A DNA stretch of 64,000 bases from Unio delphinus. Lineage: Eukaryota; Mollusca; Bivalvia; Unionida; Unionidae. Shown piece by piece: positions 1 to 10,917 of this stretch (positions are counted from its first letter, which is position 1; each line of letters opens with the position of its first letter). The DNA lies in contig JAQISU010000167.1 of NCBI GenBank assembly GCA_029339505.1, forward strand, positions 1 to 64,000. Direction: 5' to 3'. The translations under genes and the position numbers were made by a program. Under the pieces are notes generated by a model. The model was not told the origin of the DNA. It made no database searches and worked only from the letters and a program-made list of their open reading frames with translations.

Positions 1-1512
1 ATATTCACTGCAATGCTGATATTAAACGTGCGAACATGTACACTTTATGTAGTTTATTACCTGGATATTTGAATTCTAACTGCACATAAATATCATCTTC
101 CAACTACGCTAATTTTTCCTTTGTGTAGGTAATGCAAAGTGTTACAGAATGCTGTATATAATAATAACATTGAATCAAACGCTCAGTATTTGCGCCAGAC
201 ATATTGCTTTGCCGAGCGATGAGTGTGGAATTTTATACCCTAAAAGCATGATAAGGTATTTAACTATTTATTAAAGACCCATGCGAATCAGAATATACAG
301 TGCTTAAGAAGGAGTTCCACTTGTATGAATGACACAGGAATGTCACTTACAGCAGAGCGCATACATTTTGTATACAACACTTTCATTGGATTTTGTTATA
401 GCTCATATTGATTTATATATCATCGTGAAAACTTAAACCAGTTATAGCAAAATCCACTGAGTGTTTAGTGGTTTATGTGGTCCGCTATTATCCTGTATAA
501 TGTAGTAACCGTGACTAATATTAGGCAATCAAGCATGATGAGGGCTGTTGGAACTGGTCGGATACATAGTGTAGTTCTCGTAGGTTCACATTTGGTGCAT
601 AGTTTTGAATATAAATCAACCTTTTTCCCTATTGTTTTATATAATTTTCGAATCTTGTTGAAAACTCATTATTTTTTTAAGTTTCCGAACATATTTCCTT
701 TCTCTGGCAAAAAATATGCATAAAAAGTCTTCGTATCAGGATACAGGTCATTTGCGATGGATGAAGAATATGCTTTATATGCATCGCTGTTGGATAGGAA
801 ACTTTCACCTGATAAAAAAACAATTTCAGTTAGAATCAAGGCTTTTCTGAGCGTCTGAAGCAAACATTTTGTTGTTTGTTGTTTTTTCGAGGGTGTAATT
901 TTCCTAACTCGTATAGAAATCATCAAGAAATATTCGTTTCAATACTGATGAAATATAAATAAGAGTCGAAGTAAAAATGGCGATTTGTAAATACTGATGT
1001 AACTCTGAAACAACGAAACATTCAATACAAATTCCATGACTTTAAGCTACATTATAACATTTAGGTTAACACAGAAAAAAGCTTAAATTATTTGGGCTAT
1101 TAATGAATAGTCGTAGAAACAACTGTGGTGATGGCAATGCACAGCGTCCTTATTAGGTATCTTGCGAAATATTGCAGGTAAAAATATAAGATATTAATAT
1201 CCCCATGTCTCACAACCATATGATAAAGTTGGAACAGCAATATAATACGAAAACTTCATTAATTTCATCTGTAAAGGTTAGAACATCATTATAATTAGAA
1301 CGATAAATTATTTTCACTTACGAATAACGACATACAAGAAACAAAACGTTTCCATAACTATATTGTTTTTCCCTTATTTAGCCAAAGTTTGCAATGTTCA
1401 TTCAATACTTGTTAGTAGGGTAAAATATGATTCGTAAATAGATATAAACTTTCATATATTCACTAAAGTCATTCCATTTAGTGGACATTTTTCTTTCCCT
1501 TGATATGCCATC
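1..1512. repeat. Host segment copy A, left part
   Basis: Non-coding AT-rich DNA. It aligns by eye with 26470-26769 and then 49566-50766 and 51716-52028 (copy B). Examples are the shared stretches near 115/26605 (AACTACGCTAATTTT) and near 975/50650 (GGCGATTTGTAAATACTGA). At 278-282 it carries CCCAT once, the unoccupied version of the Polinton-like insertion site at 26765/49566. Short ORFs here are not supported as genes. Confidence 0.75.
1508..1512. repeat. Target site duplication CCATC, left
   Basis: CCATC directly precedes the TGTAACA end of the Gypsy composite and recurs at 15350-15354 directly after its TGACA end. Paralogous copy B has a single CCATC at 52024-52028 with no insertion, which confirms the site. 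Confidence 0.9.
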
Positions 1513-2973
1513 TGTAACAGAATTGTTACCGAGAGGATGGTGGATTAAATGAACAACACAAACACAATATGTGAAAGAAAATATAAATTTATGAATTAAA
1601 TTATTAATGAAAAATAATGATGTATCAACACAATAACTCAAGCGTTCAGCCCACAATTACGCTCACAACCATTCACAATACATGAATAAATGAAATATTA
1701 ATACAAAATAAAACACAGATACAAAGGAATCTCTTGGACTATACACAGATCCAAGGAACCTTTACAAAAGTTATATTAACGCAAGTATAAATTACGATAA
1801 TAAACACAAACATCAAACTATACTATCGCACGTACGGATTGCGACAACTAGCACGAACATATACATGTATTTAATCAAGTTGCTAGCTTTTGTTGAGATT
1901 CATGCATTGCCTTGAAAAACTATTGTGATTTGAAGTAACCGTGTAAATACAACAACGTATTCAATTGTACTACAATTGCAACACACATGTGTCTCGACCC
2001 TGTATAACCGTACGATTTACCACCTGTTGAATCGCCAGTTTCCCCGAATACCTAGGGTTGACCAATACTTTTATCGGTCACTTGCCCTTCACGGATCCAC
2101 CACAGTTATACGTACAGACAGCATACAACATCTACTAGAACTAACGTTCCTCAATACTCTAGACGCCACCCCGGATGTTTACAACTCTAGACAGCTCCGA
2201 CACTCGGACTTCTAGATTTCCGGATATTTACACGTCACGACATATGTAGACGGACAGACAATCTGACAGACAGACAGTCAGATACTTCAATTCGATTGCA
2301 CAATAAATCAGCAACAATTTCAGCTACGATATCAGAAATGTTATCAGTGACGTTAACAGAGATGTTCCGCAATAAATCATCTACAATTTCAGCTACGATC
2401 TCAGAGATGTTATCAGCCGACGTTATCAGAGATGCTATCAGCTACAATAAAGAAACCAGACTAATAATAGTTGTCTCAAAAAATAATCTAAACCTTTTAT
2501 TACGCTATTGCATTTAAAGTCTAATAGTGACGAGTAATTCCAAATATTCCACGTTTAAAATCTGCATTGCAATAAAGGCATAATTATATGAAATTATAAA
2601 CTGAATAAAATTCACAATAAAACGAAATATAAATTTAACACTCACCCCTTTGGCTGGAGATTGAAAGACGAGCTATCTATCCTGTGATTAGATACTTTAG
2701 GTCCCGTAATATTTATCAGTAATATTCTGCCTTATATACCCTCAAATAGGTGAGCAGAAATCACGGCAAGATTACCGTGCACCCTGTGAATCTAATGTTC
2801 CGGACTTCTTGTAATTCAAATTCAGGCACATGCAAATCGTTACAAGCCGCTTACCTTGGAGAAAACCACTTATTCACCCCAGTTAACGCATGTACGACGA
2901 AACAACAAAAATGGTGAGATTAGTTTGTAATTCAATTAGAAAATAAATTAAATTTTCGCCTAATTCTGTGACA
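1513..2973 (-). repeat. 3' LTR of composite (LTR1)
   Basis: 1461 bp, with TG...CA ends as read on either strand. It is about 18 bp longer than LTR2 and LTR3 because it keeps a segment near 2005-2022 that they lack. On the minus strand it contains GGTATATAAGG (2730-2740), a TATA-like box shared by all LTRs of the family. Right-half variants match LTR2, not LTR3. Confidence 0.92.
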
Positions 2974-3122
2974 ATACCTCCCCCTTAAGAATAAAAATGT
3001 ACACATTTTTAAAACTAACACAGAATAGAAGAAAAATAACTATTGATGATATCTTACAACATTTACACTGGTTATACTACAATCTGGATTTTATTACTGG
3101 GCAAATTCATACAAATTTCCCA

Positions 3123-4721
3123 TCATGCCCTACTCAAGTAGTCTGCGCCTATATTTTCAACTCCCCTTATTGCTTCTACACGGAAGCGATAAGGTTGTAG
3201 TGTTAGCGCCCAACGCATCAACCGAGCGTTAGCGACCTTGGCCTTGTTTAAATACAGTAGGGGTTGGTGATCAGTCTCGAGAACGAAATCTCTCCCAAAT
3301 AGATATGCGTGATACTTCCCAATTCCACATACTACGGCCAAACATTCCTTTTCTATAACGGAATAATTTTTTCTCCCTGGGTAGCAATTTCCTACTCGAG
3401 TAAGCTACGGGTAACTTACTGTCGTCTTGCTCTTGCAGTAAAACTGCCCCCAACCCAGTTTCAGAAGCATCTGTTCTTAGAATAAAAGGTTTGCTGACAT
3501 CTGGCAATTTTAATATAGGTGCACTAACCAGTTTCTCTTTCAGAGCACAAAATGCTTTATCTTGTGGCGGTCCCCATTCAACTTTGTTTGGTTGCCCCTT
3601 CTTGGTCAAATCAGACAGCGGGCTAGCAATGGCTGCATAGTTCGGTATAAACTTTCTATAAAAACCTACTAGACCTAGAAATGATCTTACCTGCGTTTTG
3701 TTGGTTGGCTTTGGTGCGTCTCTAATTGCTTCAACTTGCTTGGGGTGAGGTTTTAACTGACCCATACCGCTGACCCTATGACCCAAACAATCTAAATCTG
3801 TATAACCAATACTGCATTTAGTGGGTCTCACTGTGAGGTTCGTTCTGCGGAGTCTATTGAAGAGCTCGCTCAGGACGGACACGTGCTCACTCCAAGTATT
3901 CGTGTACACGAATATGTCGTCTACAAAGCTACCAACGTTTGCTAAACCTTTAAGCAACTTTCGCATCAAACGACAACAGGTGGCGCTGGCTCCAACTAAC
4001 CCGAATGGCATCACTTTGAATTGATACAGTCCTTTCTGGGTCGCAAATGCTGTCAAAGTTCGGGACTCGGTACAATGGGAACCTGCCAATATCCCTTGGA
4101 CAGATCCAATTTGGAAATCCATCGGTTCCCCGACAACTTTGCAAATAGACCCTCCATATCTGGCATTGGTTCTGCATCGAACACAGTGATTTTATTCAAC
4201 TGCCAAAAATCGATACAGAATCGGTTCGTCCCGTCCTTTTTCCTGACTAGCACTACTGGAGAAGAATATGGCGAGTTGGAGGGTTCAATCACCCCCAGAT
4301 CCAACATTTTACCCACCTCTTCGTCCACAGCTTCACGTGCGTTGTATGGCACCGGATAGCCCTTGATTCGAATAGGGTCTGACGTATTCAGTTTAATTTT
4401 GAGGTCCAACAAAGTTGTACAACCTGGTCTGTCTATGAATACATTAGAGTGTTTAGCCAAGAGCGCATTAATCTGTTGACGCTGGTCTTTCGTCAACTCC
4501 GCACTCACATCGACTTTATCTATCCCCTCCCCCGCAACTCCCAAGGGACATTCAAGGGAACTCTCGATATTCGAATTCGCTTCATCATCGTCTACGACTG
4601 CCGTACAAACGACATTTAAGACCCCCTTTTCAACATTGTCGCTCTGTCTCTTGATATACAACTTGAGCATGTTAGCATGGAATGTCTTTAAATTACCGTC
4701 CATGTCAATTTTAAATTCCAT
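3123..4721 (-). pseudogene. pol: Gypsy RT-RNase H, copy 1 (frameshifted)
   Basis: Reverse transcriptase and RNase H of the composite's left copy, in three overlapping frames: 4721-4053, 4122-3271 and 3341-3123. The first holds the linker from the integrase tail and the RT N-terminus (SPVVLVRKKDG, then LDLSKGYWQVP). The second has the catalytic FVDD box and the fingers/thumb (SFLGLVGFYRKFIPNY), then the start of RNase H with TDASETGLGAVL. The third has the RNase H end (ETDHQPLLYL, ending GADYLSRA). One-base frameshifts lie near 4060-4120 and at the T6 tract near 3365. The same breaks occur in copy 2, so the parent element was already defective. RT lies downstream of integrase, unlike most Gypsy elements. 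Confidence 0.92.
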
Positions 4722-4729
4722 GTCACCTT

Positions 4730-7543
4730 TTACCTCTTAACTTCATAGGGACCTTTCCACTGGACTAATAACTTATTTGAGCTCGTTGGAAGAAGCAATA
4801 GCACCTGATCTCCTACAATAAATTTCCTATTTCGCCCTCTGTGGTTATAATACTTGACATATCTGCGCCCCGATTTAATTAATTCGTCACGTGCCATCTG
4901 GCATGTACTCTCAAGTTTATTTCTTAGATCTAACACGTACTGGTAAGTTGCTTTTATTTCCTCGTTCGCGACATCACCGGTCCATAGTTCGCGTAGTATC
5001 CGCATCGGGCCTCGAACTGTTCTACCGTACAACAGTTCGAAGGGTGAAAACCCTAAACTTTCCTGCGGTACTTCACGGTACGCGAACAAAACAGCGTTTA
5101 AATAACGGTCCCAGTCTGGCGGACGTTCCGCGCACATCTTTCGTAGCATGCTTTTCAGGGTACCATTAAACTTCTCTACCAGTCCATTGCACATCGGATG
5201 GTATGGGGTAGTGTTTAGCTGTTTGATGGATAACAGCCTACTTATTTCACCCATGAGGTCAGAGGTGAATTGGGCACCACAATCAGTGAGGATTTCTTCT
5301 GGCACCCCTACCCTACTGAAGATATCAACTAATGCTTCAGCTACCCTTTCCGATTCAATAGTTGGTAACGCTACGGCTTCGGGGTATCTAGTGGCGTAAT
5401 CAACCAGAGTAAGAATATAACGATTCTTTCTTTCGGTAACTGGGTGTATTGGTCCTACAATATCTACTGCCACTCTTTTAAACGGTGTATCTATTAATGG
5501 CATCTGTCCTAAGGGCACCCTTGTGACCCTTCCCTTACATACGGTTTTCTGACATACGTCGCACGACCTACAGAACCGTGTGACATCGCCATTAACACCG
5601 GGCCAGTAGAATTCAGCGACTACCCTGCTAGTGGTCTTAGCCTTACCTAGGTGTCCTGCCATGCTTGACTCATGCGCCACCCTAAGTACTTGAGATCTAT
5701 ATCTCTGGGGTACGACCACTTGCCAATACTTCTTACCCTCCCGAGCGCTAAACTCCCTATGAATTAATCCGTTCTTGCGTACGAATCTCGAGCTACCCCC
5801 ACGCTTGCAGTGTTTAATCGCGCCGGACGCGATTTTCTCGACAATTGTTTTGATGGATTCATCACGTTCTTGCTCTTGTTTGAACTCATCTCGCGAAATT
5901 CCTGAGATCGATTCAGGGACTATTAATTTATTAAACGCGGTTTTCTCTCGCCGTGTTTGCGCTCGCGTTTCGACTGCCTGGGCCAAAGGTATTTTAAAAT
6001 CGGCCATGGTTGGAAGACGGGAACCTTCAACATTACCGATCGTCAGATCGTAAATAGGGTTCTCCATACAAAGGGCATCAACAGTTCCCGTTAGGAAAGG
6101 TGTTTTTACCGTGATCCTTGCTACGGGAATGCGACCGATCGTCTGATCAAGTAACACACATGGGGACTCCCACCCGAGCATTTGGTTATCCTGCACGAGA
6201 CTACGTTTGATCAATACGCCCGTGCAACCAGTGTCACGTAATACTACGACTTCTCGACCGTTGACAAACCCTCTCGCGGTTGGTACACGCGCTTCGGGAA
6301 ATAGACACGTGCCAAGCGAATGAATACAAGGTTCTACCTGTACGATATTATCAGATATACCTTTACTTTGTATAGCCACTGCTACCTTATGTACAAGTCC
6401 CTTTCTGTTAGGACAGTCTTTTTGAACATGACCCCATGCATGACACAAGTAACATTGCAGACGCTGAATACCTGGATTCCTAACTGACCTATTTGCCTCA
6501 GCTGATTTTACAAGCTCCCTAGGCATTGGTCTTGCAGACTGGTTTCCAGACTTAAAATCTTTTGAAACCACGTTCTGGGTTCCCCCATGAGCTTCGGCAA
6601 AGAAATCGGCTTGCTTAGCCATATCTTTTACGTTTGTGAAGACTTTCTCTTTCAGAAATTGATCTAATTCTCGCCCAACTGTATTAAATAATTGATCTCT
6701 GAGCAAGAAATCAGTCAACCCTTCAAACGTTTTCACCGCTTTGCCGCATTCAATCCACCGCTCAAAATAGTTCGCAATTCTAACGGTGAACTGACCAAAG
6801 GTGTCTCCCTTATCGGGCTTGCTATACCTGAACTTTTTACGAAAACCCTGTTCAGTGAGCTCGTACCTTTTGAGAAGTGTTTCCTTTAGGACGTCGTTCT
6901 TAAACACATCGTCTCTCGTAAGTCGCGAGTATACATCCAGTGCTTTACCTTTTGATAGAGCATTAAGATGCAGTGCCCAGTCATTTTGACTCCACTTCTG
7001 GTTTTCGGCATACCGCTCAAATTGATGAAGATAACTATCCATGTTATCTTTTTCATCGTCAAAGGGAGGTAATTTGGGGCCCCTTAATTTGCTAAAGATA
7101 GAATCGTGTTCTCTTCCAGCTGTTGCTAATTCTACCTTACGCTCATGATCCCGTTGCTTAGCTTTTTCTTCTAACCCTATTTGCCTTTCCTCCGATTCCC
7201 TTTCCCATCCTATCCTGTCTTTTTCGGCCTGCTTCTCTAGTTCTATCTTCCCTTTCTCTAATTCTATCTTTTCCCTTTCGGCCTGCTTCTCTAATTCTAT
7301 CTTTTCCCTCTCAAAGGCCTTTTTCCTATCTTCGGATTCCCTTTCTAATTCCCTTGCCCTTACCCTTTCTTCCCTTTCGCGGGCTTGTTCTTCCTGAATA
7401 AATTTCCTTAGACTTTCACCTTCATATCCAAAATCTTTGCCTAAGGCAACCAAGTCCTTAAGGGATGACCTGACAATTGTAATATGAATATAAATGTATA
7501 AAACATGCTGACCTTTTCTTCCTGATGAAGGTAACCAAACCAA
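4730..7543 (-). pseudogene. gag-pol: Gypsy Gag-protease-integrase, copy 1
   Basis: A 937-codon open frame. In order it holds a charged coiled-coil Gag N-terminus (EKIELEKQAER-type repeats), a Gag core, a CCHC knuckle (CYLCHAWGHVQKDC), a retropepsin DTG motif (LRDTGCTGV), the HHCC zinc-binding region (HESSMAGH ... CRSCDVC), and the DD35E integrase core with D in AVDIVGP, D in TDCGAQF and E in GLVEKFNG. Compared with the intact plus-strand relative at 44290, the likely initiator ATG (before SSLKDLVALG) reads AGG (Arg), and one base is lost near 4733, so the frame stops at PYEVKR before reaching RT. Both defects are shared with copy 2. It would cut and join element DNA if functional. Confidence 0.93.
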
Positions 7544-7699
7544 TGCTTTAAATACGTTTATACTGGACCCACGGACCTAGATAAACTAAACAAAAATAAA
7601 CCACAACTTGAGTATTATCTAGTCAAGAAGGTCACGCTCAAATATAAACATTAAATGTATACTTTCACAAAAATGATTGACATTTCACTTAATCCTGCG

Positions 7700-7717
7700 A
7701 TCCCACTTCTGAAACCA
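7700..7717 (-). promoter_or_regulatory. Primer binding site, copy 1 internal region
   Basis: On the minus strand this reads TGGTTTCAGAAGTGGGAT, one base inside LTR2. The plus-strand relative reads TGGTGTCAGAAGTGGGAT, the complement of a metazoan tRNA-Leu 3' end, so this copy has one mismatch. Assigning tRNA-Leu rests on my knowledge of tRNA-Leu acceptor stems. Confidence 0.75.
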
Positions 7718-7718
7718 T

Positions 7719-9161
7719 TGTAACAAAATTGTTACCGAGAGGATGGTGGATTAAATGAACAACACAAACACAATATGTGAAAGAAAATATAAATTTATTA
7801 AATAAATTATTAATGAAAAATAATGATGTATCAACACAATAACTCAAGCGTTCAGCCCACAATTACGCTCACAACCATTCACAATACATGAATAAATGAA
7901 ATATTAATACAAAATAAAACACAGATACAAAGGAATCTCTTGGACTATACACAGATCCAAGGAACCTTTACAAAAGTTATATTAACGCAAGTATAAATTA
8001 CGATAATAAACACAAACATCAAACTATACTATCTCACGTATGGATTGCGACAACTAGCACGAACATATACATGTATTTAATCAAGTTGCTAGCTTTTATT
8101 GAGATTCATGCAATGCCTTGAAAAACTATTGTGATTTGAAGTAACCGTGTAAATACAACAATGTATTCAATTGTACTACAATTGCAACACACACATGTGT
8201 CTCGACCCTGTATATTGAATCGCCAGTTTCCCCGAATACCTAGGGTTGACCAATACTTTTATCGGTCACTTGCCCTTCACGGATCCACCACAGTTATACG
8301 TACAGACAGCATACAACATCTACTAGAACTAACGTTCCTCAATACTCTAGACGCCACCCCGGATGTTTACAACTCTAGACAGCTCCGACACTCGGACTTC
8401 TAGATTTCCGGATATTTACACGTCACGACATATGTAGACGGACAGACAATCTGACAGACAGACAGTCAGATACTTCAATTCGATTGCACAATAAATCAGC
8501 AACAATTTCAGCTACGATATCAGAGATGTTATCAGTGACGTTAACAGAGATGTTCCGCAATAAATCATCTACAATTTCAGCTACGATCTCAGAGATGTTA
8601 TCAGCCGACGTTATCAGAGATGCTATCAGCTACAATAAAGAAACCAGACTAATAATAGTTGTCTCAAAAAATAATCTAAACCTTTTATTACGCTATTGCA
8701 TTTAAAGTCTAATAGTGACGAGTAATTCCAAATATTCCACGTTTAAAATCTGCATTGCAATAAAGGCATAATTATATGAAATTATAAACTGAATAAAATT
8801 CACAATAAAACGAAATATAAATTTAACACTCACCCCTTTGGCTGGAGATTGAAAGACGAGCTATCTATCCTGTGATTAGATACTTTAGGTCCCGTAATAT
8901 TTATCAGTAATATTCTGCCTTATATACCCTCAAATAGGTGAGCAGAAATCACGGCAAGATTACCGTGCACCCTGTGAATCTAATGTTCCGGACTTCTTGT
9001 AATTCAAATTCAGGCACATGCAAATCGTTACAAGCCGCTTACCTTGGAGAAAACCACTTATTCACCCCAGTTAACGCATGTACGACGAAACAACAAAAAT
9101 GGTGAGATTAGTTTGTAATTCAATTAGAAAATAAATTAAATTTTCGCCTAATTCTGTGACA
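7719..9161 (-). repeat. Middle LTR of composite (LTR2, chimeric)
   Basis: 1443 bp. Up to about 8216 its variants match LTR3: the 18-bp deletion at GTATATTGAATCG, CTATCTCACGTATGG and CATGCAATGCC. From about 8343 they match LTR1: AATACTCTAG, GACATATG, CTTCTTGTAAT and CCCAGTTAACG. This mosaic is what unequal crossing over between the outer LTRs produces. Confidence 0.92.
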
Positions 9162-9310
9162 ATACCTCCCCCTTAAGAATAAAAATGTACACATTTTTAA
9201 AACTAACACAGAATAGAAGAAAAATAACTATTGATGATATCTTACAACATTTACACTGGTTATACTACAATCTGGATTTTATTACTGGGCAAATTCATAC
9301 AAATTTCCCA

Positions 9311-10909
9311 TCATGCCCTACTCAAGTAGTCTGCGCCTATATTTTCAACTCCCCTTATTGCTTCTACACGGAAGCGATAAGGTTGTAGTGTTAGCGCCCA
9401 ACGCATCAACCGAGCGTTAGCGACCTTGGCCTTGTTTAAATACAGTAGGGGTTGGTGATCAGTCTCGAGAACGAAATCTCTCCCAAATAGATATGCGTGA
9501 TACTTCCCAATTCCACATACTACGGCCAAACATTCCTTTTCTATAACGGAATAATTTTTTCTCCCTGGGTAGCAATTTCCTACTCGAGTAAGCTACGGGT
9601 AACTTACTGTCGTCTTGCTCTTGCAGTAAAACTGCCCCCAACCCAGTTTCAGAAGCATCTGTTCTTAGAATAAAAGGTTTGCTGACATCTGGCAATTTTA
9701 ATATAGGTGCACTAACCAGTTTCTCTTTCAGAGCACAAAATGCTTTATCTTGTGGCGGTCCCCATTCAACTTTGTTTGGTTGCCCCTTCTTGGTCAAATC
9801 AGACAGCGGGCTAGCAATGGCTGCATAGTTCGGTATAAACTTTCTATAAAAACCTACTAGACCTAGAAATGATCTTACCTGCGTTTTGTTGGTTGGCTTT
9901 GGTGCGTCTCTAATTGCTTCAACTTGCTTGGGGTGAGGTTTTAACTGACCCATACCGCTGACCCTATGACCCAAACAATCTAAATCTGTATAACCAATAC
10001 TGCATTTAGTGGGTCTCACTGTGAGGTTCGTTCTGCGGAGTCTATTGAAGAGCTCGCTCAGGACGGACACGTGCTCACTCCAAGTATTCGTGTACACGAA
10101 TATGTCGTCTACAAAGCTACCAACGTTTGCTAAACCTTTAAGCAACTTTCGCATCAAACGACAACAGGTGGCGCTGGCTCCAACTAACCCGAATGGCATC
10201 ACTTTGAATTGATACAGTCCTTTCTGGGTCGCAAATGCTGTCAAAGTTCGGGACTCGGTACAATGGGAACCTGCCAATATCCCTTGGACAGATCCAATTT
10301 GGAAATCCATCGGTTTCCCGACAACTTTGCAAATAGACCCTCCATATCTGGCATTGGTTCTGCATCGAACACAGTGATTTTATTCAACTGCCAAAAATCG
10401 ATACAGAATCGGTTCGTCCCGTCCTTTTTCCTGACTAGCACTACTGGAGAAGAATATGGCGAGTTGGAGGGTTCAATCACCCCCAGATCCAACATTTTAC
10501 CCACCTCTTCGTCCACAGCTTCACGTGCGTTGTATGGCACCGGATAGCCCTTGATTCCAATAGGGTCTGACGTATTCAGTTTAATTTTGAGGTCCAACAA
10601 AGTTGTACAACCTGGTCTGTCTATGAATACATTAGAGTGTTTAGCCAAGAGCGCATTAATCTGTTGACGCTGGTCTTTCGTCAACTCCGCACTCACATCG
10701 ACTTTATCTATCCCCTCCCCCGCAACTCCCAAGGGACATTCAAGGGAACTCTCGATATTCGAATTCGCTTCATCATCGTCTACGACTGCCGTACAAACGA
10801 CATTTAAGACCCCCTTTTCAACATTGTCGCTCTGTCTCTTGATATACAACTTGAGCATGTTAGCATGGAATGTCTTTAAATTACCGTCCATGTCAATTTT
10901 AAATTCCAT
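9311..10909 (-). pseudogene. pol: Gypsy RT-RNase H, copy 2 (frameshifted)
   Basis: Second copy of the RT/RNase H region, offset by 6188 bp from copy 1 and nearly identical to it. Frames are 10909-10241 (RT N-terminus), 10310-9459 (FVDD catalytic box to RNase H TDASETG) and 9529-9311 (RNase H end). Differences seen are Arg to Gly in the DPIRIKGY segment (near 10557) and one base near 10315. It has the same frameshift breaks as copy 1. Confidence 0.92.
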
Positions 10910-10917
10910 GTCACCTT

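Noticed and set aside
475..926. Short frames on both strands in copy A
   Set aside because: Not preserved in paralogous copy B, where the aligned region has indels.
1976..2517. Small + strand frames repeated at ~8161-8705 and ~14349-14893
   Set aside because: They lie inside the LTRs on the strand opposite to the element and simply recur with each LTR copy.
2997..3200. 67-codon + strand frame in the Gypsy internal region
   Set aside because: Antisense to the RNase H end and the 3' untranslated part; no family signature.
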